From contig JAIXHQ010000008.1 in the NCBI GenBank assembly GCA_030145715.1, positions 49,749-113,748 on the forward strand: a DNA stretch of 64,000 bases. Reading direction: 5' to 3'. Position 1 is the stretch's first letter. Each line of letters opens with the position of its first letter. Below, in pieces: positions 26,656-35,768 of the stretch. The stretch is from Sphingopyxis sp. Lineage in GTDB: Bacteria; Pseudomonadota; Alphaproteobacteria; Sphingomonadales; Sphingomonadaceae. Under the pieces are notes generated by a model. The model had not been told where the DNA came from. It saw only the letters and a program-made list of their open reading frames with translations, and did no database searches. The translations under genes and the position numbers were made by a program.

Positions 26656-28092
26656 TTATGCGGGGATACCGCTGATCGATTTGACTTCCATGAAGTCCTT
26701 GAGGCCGAATACACCGCCCTCCCGGCCGTTGCCCGACGCCTTGTAACCGCCGAACGCCGCGCCCGGCCCCGGACCCCAGGCGTTGACCGCGACCATGCCG
26801 GCGCGCAGCCGGGGGGCGATTTCGGCCGCCTTGGCCGGGTCGCCGGACACCACCGCCGACAGGCCATATTCGGTGTCGTTGGCAATATCGACCGCCTGGT
26901 CGAGCGTGTCATAGGCCATGACGGTAGCGACCGGCCCGAACACTTCTTCGCGGGCGATCCGCATGTCGGGGGTGACGCCCGAAAAGACGGTGGGCTTGAT
27001 ATAATAGCCGCGGTTGACGTTCGACGGCAGGCCGGTGCCGCCGGTTTCAAGCGTCGCGCCTTCGTCGATCGCCGACTGGATCAAATCCTGAATCTTGTCG
27101 AACTGCGCCTTGTTGACGACGGGGCCGATGTGTCCGCCTTCGCTCTGCGGATCGCCGACCGAGGTGCCGTCGAACATCGCCTTGATGACGCCGACCGCTT
27201 CGGCCTCGCGATCCTTGTGGACGAGGATGCGGGTCGGCGCGATGCAGCTTTGGCCCGTGTTGACGAGTACGCCCTGCACCGTCGGGGGCAGCACGGTTTC
27301 GAAATCGGCGTCGGGCAGGACGATGTTGGGCGATTTGCCGCCCAGTTCCTGATGGACGCGCTTGACCGTGTCCGCCGCCGCCTTGGCGACAAGGATGCCG
27401 GCGCGGGTCGATCCGGTGAAGCTGACCATTTCGATGCCGGGGTGCGCGCTGATCGCGTTGCCGACCGTCGGGCCGTCGCCCTGAACCAGGTTGAACACGC
27501 CGGGGGGGACGCCCGCGGCGTCCAGGATCTCGGCAAAGATCGCCGCGTTGCCGGGACATTCCTCCGACGGTTTCAGCACCATCGTGTTACCGGCGGCCAG
27601 CGCGGGCGCGACCTTCAACGCGATCTGGTTCAGCGGCCAGTTCCACGGCGTAATCATGCCGACGACGCCGATCGGTTCATAGGCGATGACGCCCGCCGCA
27701 TATTTTTCGGTAAAGCTGAAATCCTTGAGCGCCGCAATGGTGCCGAGGAAGCCGCCGATGCCCGCGCCGACCTGAGCCGTGCCCGCGAAGCTGACCGGCG
27801 CGCCCATTTCGGACGCCATCGATTTGGCGAGGTCGGGCGCGCGCTTCTTATATTCCTCGACGATGCGGTTCAGCAGGTCGAGCCGCTCCTCGCGCGTCGT
27901 CTGCGACCAGCTCTTGAGCGCCTCGCGCGCCGCGGCGACGGCATCGTCGACGTCGGCGGCGGTGCCCAGCACGATGGTCGATGCGGCTTCTTCGGTCGCG
28001 GGGTTGATGACGTCGTGCGGCTTGCCGCCCTTGCTGTCGACCCATCGGCCGCCGATGTAATTTTGTTTGAGGTGCGTTTCGGTGTCGCTCAT
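26656..28092 (-). CDS. NAD(P)-dependent aldehyde dehydrogenase
   Basis: A 478-residue cytoplasmic aldehyde dehydrogenase oxidising an aldehyde to the acid. Catalytic residues are all present: Asn151 in TPWNWPLNQ, Glu249 in ELGGKSPNIV and the nucleophile Cys283 in NTGQSCIAPTR. The Rossmann segment FTGSTRAGILV binds the cofactor. A GGGAGAGAG site precedes the ATG. The sequence looks like broad-specificity betaine-aldehyde/phenylacetaldehyde-type enzymes; the substrate cannot be told. It is isolated, with no obvious pathway partner next to it. Confidence 0.92.
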   Translation of the reverse strand: MSDTETHLKQNYIGGRWVDSKGGKPHDVINPATEEAASTIVLGTAADVDDAVAAAREALKSWSQTTREERLDLLNRIVEEYKKRAPDLAKSMASEMGAPVSFAGTAQVGAGIGGFLGTIAALKDFSFTEKYAAGVIAYEPIGVVGMITPWNWPLNQIALKVAPALAAGNTMVLKPSEECPGNAAIFAEILDAAGVPPGVFNLVQGDGPTVGNAISAHPGIEMVSFTGSTRAGILVAKAAADTVKRVHQELGGKSPNIVLPDADFETVLPPTVQGVLVNTGQSCIAPTRILVHKDREAEAVGVIKAMFDGTSVGDPQSEGGHIGPVVNKAQFDKIQDLIQSAIDEGATLETGGTGLPSNVNRGYYIKPTVFSGVTPDMRIAREEVFGPVATVMAYDTLDQAVDIANDTEYGLSAVVSGDPAKAAEIAPRLRAGMVAVNAWGPGPGAAFGGYKASGNGREGGVFGLKDFMEVKSISGIPA

Positions 28093-28189
28093 CGTCTCTC
28101 TCCCAATCGGCGTGGATTTACGTCTCGGATTGCTACCTAATCACTGTGGCGAATGAATCAAGCAAAGGCCATCTGTCAATTGCGGCAGT

Positions 28190-29500
28190 TCAACGCTTTT
28201 CAACACTGATCCGTGACATCAATATGGCGGCGCGGGTCGCCTGGCGCGCGATGCTGGGGATGTCGACCGCTTCGCCGGGGGCATGGTCGCCGGTCGAATA
28301 GGGGCCGAGTCCGGCAAGCCCATCGACGTCGGCGGCGACGAAGCTGATGTCGCCCGCGCCGCGTTTCAGCGGGTCGAGCGGCGCCATTTCGGTCAGGCCA
28401 AGGTCGCGGTTGACGCCATTGAGCTTGGTCAGCAGCGCGCGGTTGCCATCGGTCGGCGCCATAGAGGGATAGCCGCCGGGATCAAAGGCGATCGTCGCGC
28501 CGGTGCCGGGGGCGTGGTCGGCGACGATCGCCGCCATCTTTGCCTTTACGCGGGCGATCTGTTCGGGCGACAGCGCGCGCAGGTCGCCGCGCGCGACCGC
28601 GATGGGGGCGATGATGTTCGTCTTGCCGGTCACCGCCGCGCGAATACCGCCCGCGTCGAGTTCGGCTTGCTGCCCGCCCGCGATCAGCCCGACGTTGAAG
28701 GTCAGGTTCGGTTCGGGCAATTCGGTGCGGAAACGCTGAATGATGCGGGTCAGTTCATAGATGGCGCCATCGCCCGCCGCGGCGCTGAAAACCCCCGAAC
28801 TATGCGCGCTTTTTCCCGTCGCGGTGACGGTCCAACTGTCGGACGAACGGCGGGCGACCGATCCCATGTCGGCGCCATTGTCGCGCACCAGCCCTTCGAA
28901 ATCGAGCGCGACGTCGCTGCGCCGACCCGCGTCGATCAGGTCGGCGCGCGCCTTTTCGATCGGGTTGCCGCTATCCTCTTCGTCGCCGGTCATGTGGATT
29001 TCGATATTGGCGTCCTCCAGCGTTCCGGCCGCCTGCATCGCGCGCAGCGCCGCGACGATCACGACCATGCCGCCCTTGTCGTCGCCCGCGCCGGGGCCTT
29101 CGCCCTTATCGCCCTTGCGGGTGAAAGTCTGAAAAGGGGAATCGGGTTCGAACACCGTGTCGAGATGCGCGATCAGCAACAGGCGTTTGGTGTCGGCTTT
29201 GCCGACATGCGTCGCGATAAGGTGCCCGGCGCGGCCGGTGTCGGCCATCGGTTTCCATTCGACCTGGAAACCCAGCGGTTCGAGCTCGGCGCGCATCATC
29301 GCCCCGACTTTCTCTACCCCCGCCAGATTGAGCGAGCCGCTGTTCTGGTTGACCAGCCTTTCCAGCAAGGCGAGGCTGCGACCCTGTTCGGCCGCAACCG
29401 TTTTTGCCATGCCGCTTTCGGCCGTTGACAGCTTCGCCTGCGCGGCGGGCGCCAGCGCGAGCTGAACGGCGATCAGGGCGGCAAGCGGCAGCGATTTCAT
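28190..29500 (-). CDS. Secreted M20 family metallopeptidase (glutamate carboxypeptidase-like)
   Basis: A 436-residue zinc peptidase with a signal peptide (MKSLPLAALIAVQLALAPAA, then QAK), hence periplasmic. Metal ligands of the M20 family are visible: His112/Asp114 in AHLDTVFEP, Asp141 in GAGDDKGGMV, the Glu pair 174-175 in TGDEEDSGN, and a late His in YSTGDHAPGEAVD. Likeness is to carboxypeptidase G2-type enzymes, which remove C-terminal glutamate or similar residues. AAGGAG lies about ten bases upstream of the ATG. It precedes no partner gene, and may supply amino acids from exogenous peptides, as the M2 peptidase does. Confidence 0.9.
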   Translation of the reverse strand: MKSLPLAALIAVQLALAPAAQAKLSTAESGMAKTVAAEQGRSLALLERLVNQNSGSLNLAGVEKVGAMMRAELEPLGFQVEWKPMADTGRAGHLIATHVGKADTKRLLLIAHLDTVFEPDSPFQTFTRKGDKGEGPGAGDDKGGMVVIVAALRAMQAAGTLEDANIEIHMTGDEEDSGNPIEKARADLIDAGRRSDVALDFEGLVRDNGADMGSVARRSSDSWTVTATGKSAHSSGVFSAAAGDGAIYELTRIIQRFRTELPEPNLTFNVGLIAGGQQAELDAGGIRAAVTGKTNIIAPIAVARGDLRALSPEQIARVKAKMAAIVADHAPGTGATIAFDPGGYPSMAPTDGNRALLTKLNGVNRDLGLTEMAPLDPLKRGAGDISFVAADVDGLAGLGPYSTGDHAPGEAVDIPSIARQATRAAILMSRISVEKR

Positions 29501-29556
29501 GGGGAGGCTCCTTCAGGCCGTCCCTTGTGCCGACGGAGCTTCACCCCGGCAAGCCG

Positions 29557-31044
29557 TCAGCGGGGGCGCACCATGAAAATACTGCCCCCGATGCTGATGA
29601 GGAAAAGATTGCCTGCGCTGTCTTCGCCAAAGGAAGCGATGGAGTTCAGGGCGTCGACGTTCGGCACAAAATCTTCATTTCGTTGCGAAAAGCGTGACGA
29701 GGCCAAAGTCTGTCCGGGGACGAGGCTGGCGAAGGGGACGGACCAGACATTGTTCGAAACAAAATCGGCGAACACATATTGGCCGACGAGCGATGTCACC
29801 GGTCCGCGATAGACATAGCCGCTGGTGATCGAATTGCCCTGTCGCGGGCCAGTGCCATGGCCATATTCGGCGACCGGGTCGGTGAGGCCGCCGGGCGCGG
29901 TGCCGGCATAGGGCCTTGTCCCTTCCTTGAAAGGCCAGCCGAAGTTGAGCCCCGGTTGGGTGGTCGTGACAAGATTGATTTCTTCGACCGCGCCCTCCCC
30001 GACGTCCCCGATTATCAGCGTTGAGCCAGAGAAGGAGGTGCGGAACGGATTGCGCAGGCCGATCGCGTAGACATAGGGATCGCCGCCGCCGCCGAGATAG
30101 GGGTTGCCGGACGCTGGCGCCAGGAAATCCTCGTCCGTCGTCGGAACCGACGCACCGGCGTAAGGATCCTCGACGACCCTGATTCGCAAGATCTTGCCGA
30201 GCCGGGAATTGGGGTTCTGAGCATTGTTGCCGGGATCGCCCGAGCCGCCACCGTCCCCTGTCCCAACATAAAGAAGACCATCGGGGCCGAAAACCATCGA
30301 TCCGCCGTTATGATTATTCGCGCCGGGGTGTGGTATCGTCAGTTTCGCCATCACCGTGGGCGATCCCGACGAGGTGCCATATTCGCGGATCTCGATGTCG
30401 CCGGCCGCATTGGTACAATAGATCATGAAGCGATCGGCGTTCGCCGGGTTCGGCAGCAGCGCCATGGAAAGCAAACCGCCTTCGCCATCGGTCGACAGGT
30501 CGCCGATTGTGAAAGCCAATCTTACCGCCCCGGTCGAGGGCGTAAGGCGAAAGATCCGGCCACCCTTTTCCAGAACATAGACATCGCTGCTGCCCGGAAT
30601 GCCCAGAACATAGGTCGGCTGAATGAAGGTGGCGCCGAGACGGGCAACGGAGATGCCTTCGAGGCTGTTCGTCACGGTGATGTTGACCGTCTGCGTCGCG
30701 CTGCTGCTCGCGTCGCTGACGCGAATCTGGACGGTATATATATTGTCGCCGTTGGCATCGCCGGGCAGGTCGTAATCGGGAGCTTCGTTGAAACGCAGCG
30801 CCCCGGCCGAGGTGATTGAGAAACGTGCTGCGTCGGCGCCGCCATCGATAGCGAAAAGCAGCGTGTCGCCGTTAGGATCGCTGGCTGTCGCCTGATAGGC
30901 CGCGGTCGTGTTTTCCGTGACGCTGGCGGTCTGGAGCGAGCTGAAGGTCGGAGGGGCGTTCGCAGCCGGTGGCAGACCTCCACCGCTGCCGCCGCAGGAA
31001 GACAGCGCCAAGGAGGCGAAAGCAAGAAGAGCACGCATCCGCAT
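29557..31044 (-). CDS. Lipoprotein with cadherin-like domain and PQQ-dependent sugar (sorbosone/glucose) dehydrogenase domain
   Basis: A 495-residue predicted lipoprotein: the signal MRMRALLAFASLALSS ends at Cys followed by a Gly/Ser linker. Residues about 30-130 form a cadherin-like module (ASDPNGDTLLFAIDGG, APDYDLPGDANGDNIYTV with Asp/Asn calcium sites). The rest is a six-bladed glucose/sorbosone dehydrogenase propeller: NNHNGGSMVFGPDGLLYVGT, GDGGGSGDPGNNAQNPNS, and GLRNPFRTSF. Such proteins oxidise sugars with PQQ, though many homologues are uncharacterised. The start is one of two ATGs (31044 or 31038). No pqq genes are nearby. The cadherin fusion suggests anchoring or surface binding. 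Confidence 0.85.
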   Translation of the reverse strand: MRMRALLAFASLALSSCGGSGGGLPPAANAPPTFSSLQTASVTENTTAAYQATASDPNGDTLLFAIDGGADAARFSITSAGALRFNEAPDYDLPGDANGDNIYTVQIRVSDASSSATQTVNITVTNSLEGISVARLGATFIQPTYVLGIPGSSDVYVLEKGGRIFRLTPSTGAVRLAFTIGDLSTDGEGGLLSMALLPNPANADRFMIYCTNAAGDIEIREYGTSSGSPTVMAKLTIPHPGANNHNGGSMVFGPDGLLYVGTGDGGGSGDPGNNAQNPNSRLGKILRIRVVEDPYAGASVPTTDEDFLAPASGNPYLGGGGDPYVYAIGLRNPFRTSFSGSTLIIGDVGEGAVEEINLVTTTQPGLNFGWPFKEGTRPYAGTAPGGLTDPVAEYGHGTGPRQGNSITSGYVYRGPVTSLVGQYVFADFVSNNVWSVPFASLVPGQTLASSRFSQRNEDFVPNVDALNSIASFGEDSAGNLFLISIGGSIFMVRPR

Positions 31045-31143
31045 CGAAAACAGCCTTTTTTCAGCCGGAACCCACGCGGACATGACCTGCCATTCATTGC
31101 CGGGGATCGCAACCCCCGCCAATTGCCGAATTGGCAGCGACCC

Positions 31144-31182
31144 AAAAAAAGGGGCGCCCGGTTCCCCCGAACCGGACGCCCC
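31144..31182 (-). terminator. Rho-independent terminator of glnA
   Basis: A 14-bp stem, GGGGCGCCCGGTTC pairing with GAACCGGACGCCCC (one mismatch, CCCC loop), followed on the minus strand by seven T residues. It begins 20 bases after the glnA stop. This is a textbook intrinsic terminator. Confidence 0.9.
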
Positions 31183-31201
31183 GCTACAAAGCCCCCAAAG
31201 G

Positions 31202-32614
31202 TCAGGCGCTGTAGTACATGTCGAATTCGACCGGGCTGGGCGTCTGTTCGAAGCGGTAGACTTCGTCCCACTTCAGCTCGACATAGGCTTCGATCTGGTC
31301 CTTGCTGAACACGTCGCCCTTCAGCAGGAAGTCGTGGTCGGCCATCAGGCTGTCGAGGGCTTCGCGCAGCGAGCCGCAGACGGTCGGGACTTCGGCCAGT
31401 TCCTCGGGCGGCAGGTCGTACAGATTCTTGTCCATCGGATCGCCCGGGTGGATCTTGTTCTGGATGCCGTCGAGGCCCGCCATCAACAGCGCCGAATAGC
31501 AGAGATAGGGGTTCGCCATCGCGTCGGGGAAGCGGAATTCGACGCGCTTTGCCTTGGCGCCCGCGCCATAAGGGATGCGGCACGAAGCCGAACGGTTGCG
31601 GCTGGAATAGGCGAGCAGAACCGGCGCTTCGAAACCGGGGACGAGGCGCTTGTAGCTGTTCGTCGTCGGGTTGGTGAAGGCGTTCAATGCCTTGGCATGT
31701 TTCACGACGCCGCCGATGAAATAGAGGCACATGTCGGACAGGCCGGCATAGCCGTTGCCCGCGAACAGCGGCTTGCCCTTTTCCCAGATCGAGATGTGGG
31801 TGTGCATACCGCTGCCGTTATCGTCCTTGATCGGCTTGGGCATGAAGGTCGCGGTCTTGCCATAGGCATGGGCGACCTGATGCACGACATATTTATAGAT
31901 CTGCATCCGGTCGGCGGTTTCGGTCAGCGTGCCGAAGGTGAGGCCGAGTTCGTGCTGCGCGGCGGCGACTTCATGGTGATGCTTGTCGCAGGGCAGGCCG
32001 AGTTCGAGCATGGTCGAAACCATTTCGGCGCGGATGTCGACGGCGCTGTCGACCGGCGCGACGGGGAAATAGCCGCCCTTGGCGCGCGGACGGTGGCCGA
32101 GGTTGCCGCCTTCATAGCTGCGGCCGGTGTTGGTCGGCAGTTCGATGTCGTCGATTTCAAAGCCCGATTTGTTGTAGCCGGTTTCGAAACGCACGTCGTC
32201 GAACATGAAAAATTCGGCTTCGGGGCCGACATAGACGGTGTCGCCGATGCCGGTCGAGGCGACATAGGCCTCGGCGCGCTTTGCGGTCGTGCGGGGATCG
32301 CGGGCATAGCCTTCGCCCGTCGAAGGTTCGACGATGTCGCAGAAGATGACGAGCATCGGGGTGGCCGAGAAAGGATCGTCATAGACGGCGTCGAGGTCGG
32401 GCTTGAGGATCATGTCCGATTCGTTGATCGCCTTCCAGCCTTCGATCGACGAGCCGTCGAACATCAGGCCGTCTTCGAGTTCATCTTCGCCCAGGACCGA
32501 GGCGACCATCGTCAGGTGCTGCCACTTGCCCTTGGGGTCGGTGAAGCGCAGGTCGACCCATTCGATGTCGTTGTCCTTGATCCGCGCAATGATGTCCTTG
32601 GGCTTCGTAGCCAT
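31202..32614 (-). CDS. glnA: Glutamine synthetase, type I
   Basis: A 470-residue enzyme that makes glutamine from glutamate, ammonia and ATP and forms a dodecamer. Conserved segments include [18 protein letters not shown], the ATP site [18 protein letters not shown] and [17 protein letters not shown]. Tyr399 in [11 protein letters not shown] is the adenylylation site, so activity is probably modulated by GlnE. It lies 71 bases downstream of glnB in the classic alphaproteobacterial glnBA operon and ends in a strong terminator. Confidence 0.97.
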   Translation of the reverse strand: MATKPKDIIARIKDNDIEWVDLRFTDPKGKWQHLTMVASVLGEDELEDGLMFDGSSIEGWKAINESDMILKPDLDAVYDDPFSATPMLVIFCDIVEPSTGEGYARDPRTTAKRAEAYVASTGIGDTVYVGPEAEFFMFDDVRFETGYNKSGFEIDDIELPTNTGRSYEGGNLGHRPRAKGGYFPVAPVDSAVDIRAEMVSTMLELGLPCDKHHHEVAAAQHELGLTFGTLTETADRMQIYKYVVHQVAHAYGKTATFMPKPIKDDNGSGMHTHISIWEKGKPLFAGNGYAGLSDMCLYFIGGVVKHAKALNAFTNPTTNSYKRLVPGFEAPVLLAYSSRNRSASCRIPYGAGAKAKRVEFRFPDAMANPYLCYSALLMAGLDGIQNKIHPGDPMDKNLYDLPPEELAEVPTVCGSLREALDSLMADHDFLLKGDVFSKDQIEAYVELKWDEVYRFEQTPSPVEFDMYYSA

Positions 32615-32685
32615 GGTCTATGCTTCCTTCTTGCGAAATGGTCCGGCGTACCGGGGGTTTTCGGGTTTTCGATAAGGTGTGAAGA

Positions 32686-33066
<381 letters not shown>

Positions 33067-33135
33067 TCAAGCCGGAACAGGCCCGCCTGGTCCGGTCTGC
33101 CGTCGAGTCGGTGCGATGTCCCGCCATCTTGCACC

Positions 33136-33153
33136 AATCAAAAGCCGTGCCAA
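33136..33153 (-). promoter_or_regulatory. Candidate sigma-54 promoter of glnBA
   Basis: On the minus strand the sequence reads TTGGCACGGCTTTTGATT. Against the consensus TGGCACG-N4-TTGC it matches the -24 element fully, but the -12 GC is GA. It sits 112 bases before the glnB start, and glnBA is an NtrC target in many alphaproteobacteria. I see only a half NtrC-like site (GGTGCA) and not upstream of it, so this is tentative. Confidence 0.35.
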
Positions 33154-33279
33154 TTGGCGAATCACATGCTTTCAGTAAGAAATTTGAAACGAAGTTGCGA
33201 CGTTGCCCATGGGGTGGGCAATAGGGCGGCTAGCGTGACTAATTTATAGGCAATTGCGTTTGAGCGGGTCGATTTTGGG

Positions 33280-33398
33280 TTCGCGCGAAGACGCGAAGAC
33301 GCGAAGCGTCTTTAGGAATATTTTGCCCTGAGCCGTCGAGGCGATGTCCTTTTGCGTCCGCGGCAAGGCAGAAGGGGGGCTTCGCGTCTTCGCGCGAA
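33280..33398. repeat. 19-bp inverted repeat with GCGAAGAC motifs, in the glnB to quinoprotein gap
   Basis: TTCGCGCGAAGACGCGAAG at 33280-33298 and its exact complement CTTCGCGTCTTCGCGCGAA at 33380-33398 enclose 81 bases. The left arm continues with a further GACGCGAAG copy. The 397-base gap 33025-33421 has no gene. The repeat lies just after the quinoprotein stop (33422, minus strand) and may terminate it, or be one of the genome's interspersed palindromes. Confidence 0.65.
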
Positions 33399-33421
33399 AT
33401 ATCCTATGTCGCCCAATCCTC

Positions 33422-35608
33422 CTATCGACCCATCGGCGCCGATGCGTCGGGCAGATTGGCCTTGGTCCAGTGCGACCGTTCGATCACATAGGCGCGGATC
33501 GCTTCGGCATCCTGCGGGGTCAGGACCTTGGCAAAGCTGACCATGCCGCGATCTTTCAGCGTGCCGTCGATCACCACCGATTTCCATGCATCGGGGTTGG
33601 CGAGCGTTGGGGAAACGCGAAGGTCGGGGGTAAAGCCGTTGCCGATCGCGCTGTCGCCATGGCACACGATGCAATAGCGGCCAAAGCGCGCCTTGCCCGC
33701 CGCGACCTGCGCCGGGGACGCGGTCATCGGCGGCGGGTTCCAGGCGAGCGTCGTCGTCGCGGGCGCGGCGGGAAGCATCGCGGTGCCGCCGATCTTGAGC
33801 ACGACAAGGCGCGGGATGTTGGGGATTTTGCGCGTCGCGCCTCCCGCGACTCCGGCGGCGAGCGGAAAGGCGCCGCCCTTGCTGGTCATGAACGCCACAT
33901 ATTGGACCCCGCCGACGCGGAAGGTCGAGGGCGCGCTGACGATCCCCGATTGCATGTCGAGGTCGAGCAATGGCTTGCCGGTGTCGGCGGCATAGGCGCG
34001 GAAACGGCCAAGGCTGGTGCCCTGAAACACCAGATTGCCCGCGGTGGTCATCGTGCCGCCATTCCATGCGGCGGGATGATCGACCGCCCATGCGACCTTG
34101 CCGGTGCGCGGATCGAAAGCGACGAGGCGGCCGGTCGTCGCGGCGATCGCGGCGCGGAACGCGGCCTTGTCGTCGGGCAGCATCGTCTTGTCGAGCGAGG
34201 TGCCGACGTTGAACCCCAATATCTTGCGCCGGTCGAGTTCGTCCATGTCGGCAAGATAGCCCTGCGGAACCTGTTGCGCGGGGATATAGACAAGGCCGGT
34301 TTTCGGATTGAAGCTCATCGGGTGCCAATTATGCGCGCCAAGGGCGCCGGGGATGGCGATGAACGGCTTTCCGGTGCGGTAAAAGCGCGAGTCGGGATTT
34401 TCGATGGGGCGTCCGGTGGCCAGGTCATATCCGGTCGCCCAGTTGATGCCGTCGACAAAGGGCTTGGCATCGATAAGCTTGCCATTGCTGCGGTCGATGG
34501 TGAAGAAAAAGCCGTTTTTGGGCGCGTGGTACAGCACTTTCACCGGCTTTCCGTTCACCGCCTGTTCGGCCAGGATGATCGGCTGCGTCGCGGTATAGTC
34601 CCAGGTTTCGGCCGGGGTTTCCTGATAATGCCATCGATATTTGCCTGTCGTCGCATCGAGCGCGACGATCGACGAAAGGAACCAATTGTCCCCCTCGCCA
34701 TTTGAACGGGTGCCGTGATTCCACGGATTGCCGTTGCCGACGCCCAGATAGATCTGGTCGAGATCCTTGTCATAGACGATGGCGTCCCAGACGGTGCCGC
34801 CGCCGCCCGACACTTTCCATTCGCCCTTGTCCGACCAGGTCGCGTTGCCCTTTTCCGCGAAGATGGCGTCGGATGCCGCACCATCCTTTGCCTTGGTCGG
34901 GTTGGGCGCGGTATAGAAACGCCAACGCTCTTTGCCGGTGTCGGCGTCATAGGCGGTGACATAGCCGCGCACCCCGAATTCGGCGCCGCCGTTGCCGATC
35001 AGCACCATGTCCTTTACCACGCGCGGCGCGCCGGTGATGGTATAGGGTTTGGCGGCGTCAAACGTCTGGGTCGACCAGATTTCCTTGCCCGTCCTTTTGT
35101 CGAGCGCGATCAGGCGGCCGTCGAGCGCGCCGACGAACAGCTTGTCGCCCCACAGCGCGACACCGCGGTTGACGACATCGCAGCAGGCCGACACCGCGCG
35201 CTCGCCGGGAACGCGGGGGTCGAATTTCCACAAGGGCTTGCCGGTCGCGGCGTCCCAGGCGCTGACTTTCGACCAGGCGTGGGTCACATACATCACGCCG
35301 TCGACGACGACCGGGGTCGCTTCCTGCCCGCGCGCATCGTCAAGGTCGGCGGTCCAGGCGATGCCGAGTTTGTCGACATTGGCGTCATTGATGTCGGTCA
35401 GCGGGCTGAAACGCTGTTCGTCATAGCTGTAGCCGATGCCGGCCCAGTCGTCGCCGGTGCCCCCGGTGCGGAGCAGGGCCTCGCTCGCCCGTTCGGCATC
35501 GTCGATCGACCCGCCGCCCGAGAGGCTGTCGTTCTTTGACGTGTTGCATGACGCCAATGCCAAAGCCGCGCAGCCCAGCAGCGCGGTCGTCCAGACCCGT
35601 TTCGCCAT
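33422..35608 (-). CDS. PQQ-dependent quinohemoprotein alcohol dehydrogenase (lipoprotein, fused cytochrome c)
   Basis: A 728-residue periplasmic enzyme oxidising alcohols or aldehydes with PQQ, passing electrons to its own heme. The signal MAKRVWTTALLGCAALALAS ends in a lipobox Cys (residue 21). The eight-bladed propeller has the adjacent-Cys disulfide Cys142-Cys143 (SACCDVVNRG) and catalytic Asp337 in ETWDYTAT. The residue two after Asp337 is Thr, not Asp, so it lacks the lanthanide ligand and should be calcium-dependent. The C-terminal cytochrome c domain has CIVCH (646-650). No pqq genes or partner cytochrome are in the window. A perfect palindrome lies just upstream. Confidence 0.93.
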   Translation of the reverse strand: MAKRVWTTALLGCAALALASCNTSKNDSLSGGGSIDDAERASEALLRTGGTGDDWAGIGYSYDEQRFSPLTDINDANVDKLGIAWTADLDDARGQEATPVVVDGVMYVTHAWSKVSAWDAATGKPLWKFDPRVPGERAVSACCDVVNRGVALWGDKLFVGALDGRLIALDKRTGKEIWSTQTFDAAKPYTITGAPRVVKDMVLIGNGGAEFGVRGYVTAYDADTGKERWRFYTAPNPTKAKDGAASDAIFAEKGNATWSDKGEWKVSGGGGTVWDAIVYDKDLDQIYLGVGNGNPWNHGTRSNGEGDNWFLSSIVALDATTGKYRWHYQETPAETWDYTATQPIILAEQAVNGKPVKVLYHAPKNGFFFTIDRSNGKLIDAKPFVDGINWATGYDLATGRPIENPDSRFYRTGKPFIAIPGALGAHNWHPMSFNPKTGLVYIPAQQVPQGYLADMDELDRRKILGFNVGTSLDKTMLPDDKAAFRAAIAATTGRLVAFDPRTGKVAWAVDHPAAWNGGTMTTAGNLVFQGTSLGRFRAYAADTGKPLLDLDMQSGIVSAPSTFRVGGVQYVAFMTSKGGAFPLAAGVAGGATRKIPNIPRLVVLKIGGTAMLPAAPATTTLAWNPPPMTASPAQVAAGKARFGRYCIVCHGDSAIGNGFTPDLRVSPTLANPDAWKSVVIDGTLKDRGMVSFAKVLTPQDAEAIRAYVIERSHWTKANLPDASAPMGR

Positions 35609-35632
35609 CTCGCTCTCCCTGTACGCCTATCG

Positions 35633-35648
35633 TTGACGTTAACGTCAA
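35633..35648. promoter_or_regulatory. Perfect 16-bp palindromic operator upstream of the quinoprotein gene
   Basis: TTGACGTTAACGTCAA is a perfect palindrome ending 25 bases before the ATG of the quinohemoprotein gene, where a repressor or MerR-type activator would bind. From memory it resembles operators of MerR-family LiuR-like regulators of catabolic genes (ACGT-N-ACGT cores). No regulator gene is adjacent. Confidence 0.6.
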
Positions 35649-35768
35649 GACTGCGCCCGAAGGCGCGGCGGCGCAAGCGGGAAAATCGGGGGCGGGGGCG
35701 GGGGCTTTACCGCAGCCGCAACATCATCGTCGTGCCGCATCAGGTGCGGAATGACGGCGGCATGACGT

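Noticed and set aside
33422..35608. Lanthanide-dependent XoxF-type methanol dehydrogenase
   Set aside because: The residue two after the catalytic Asp is Thr, and the protein carries a C-terminal heme domain and a lipobox, unlike XoxF.
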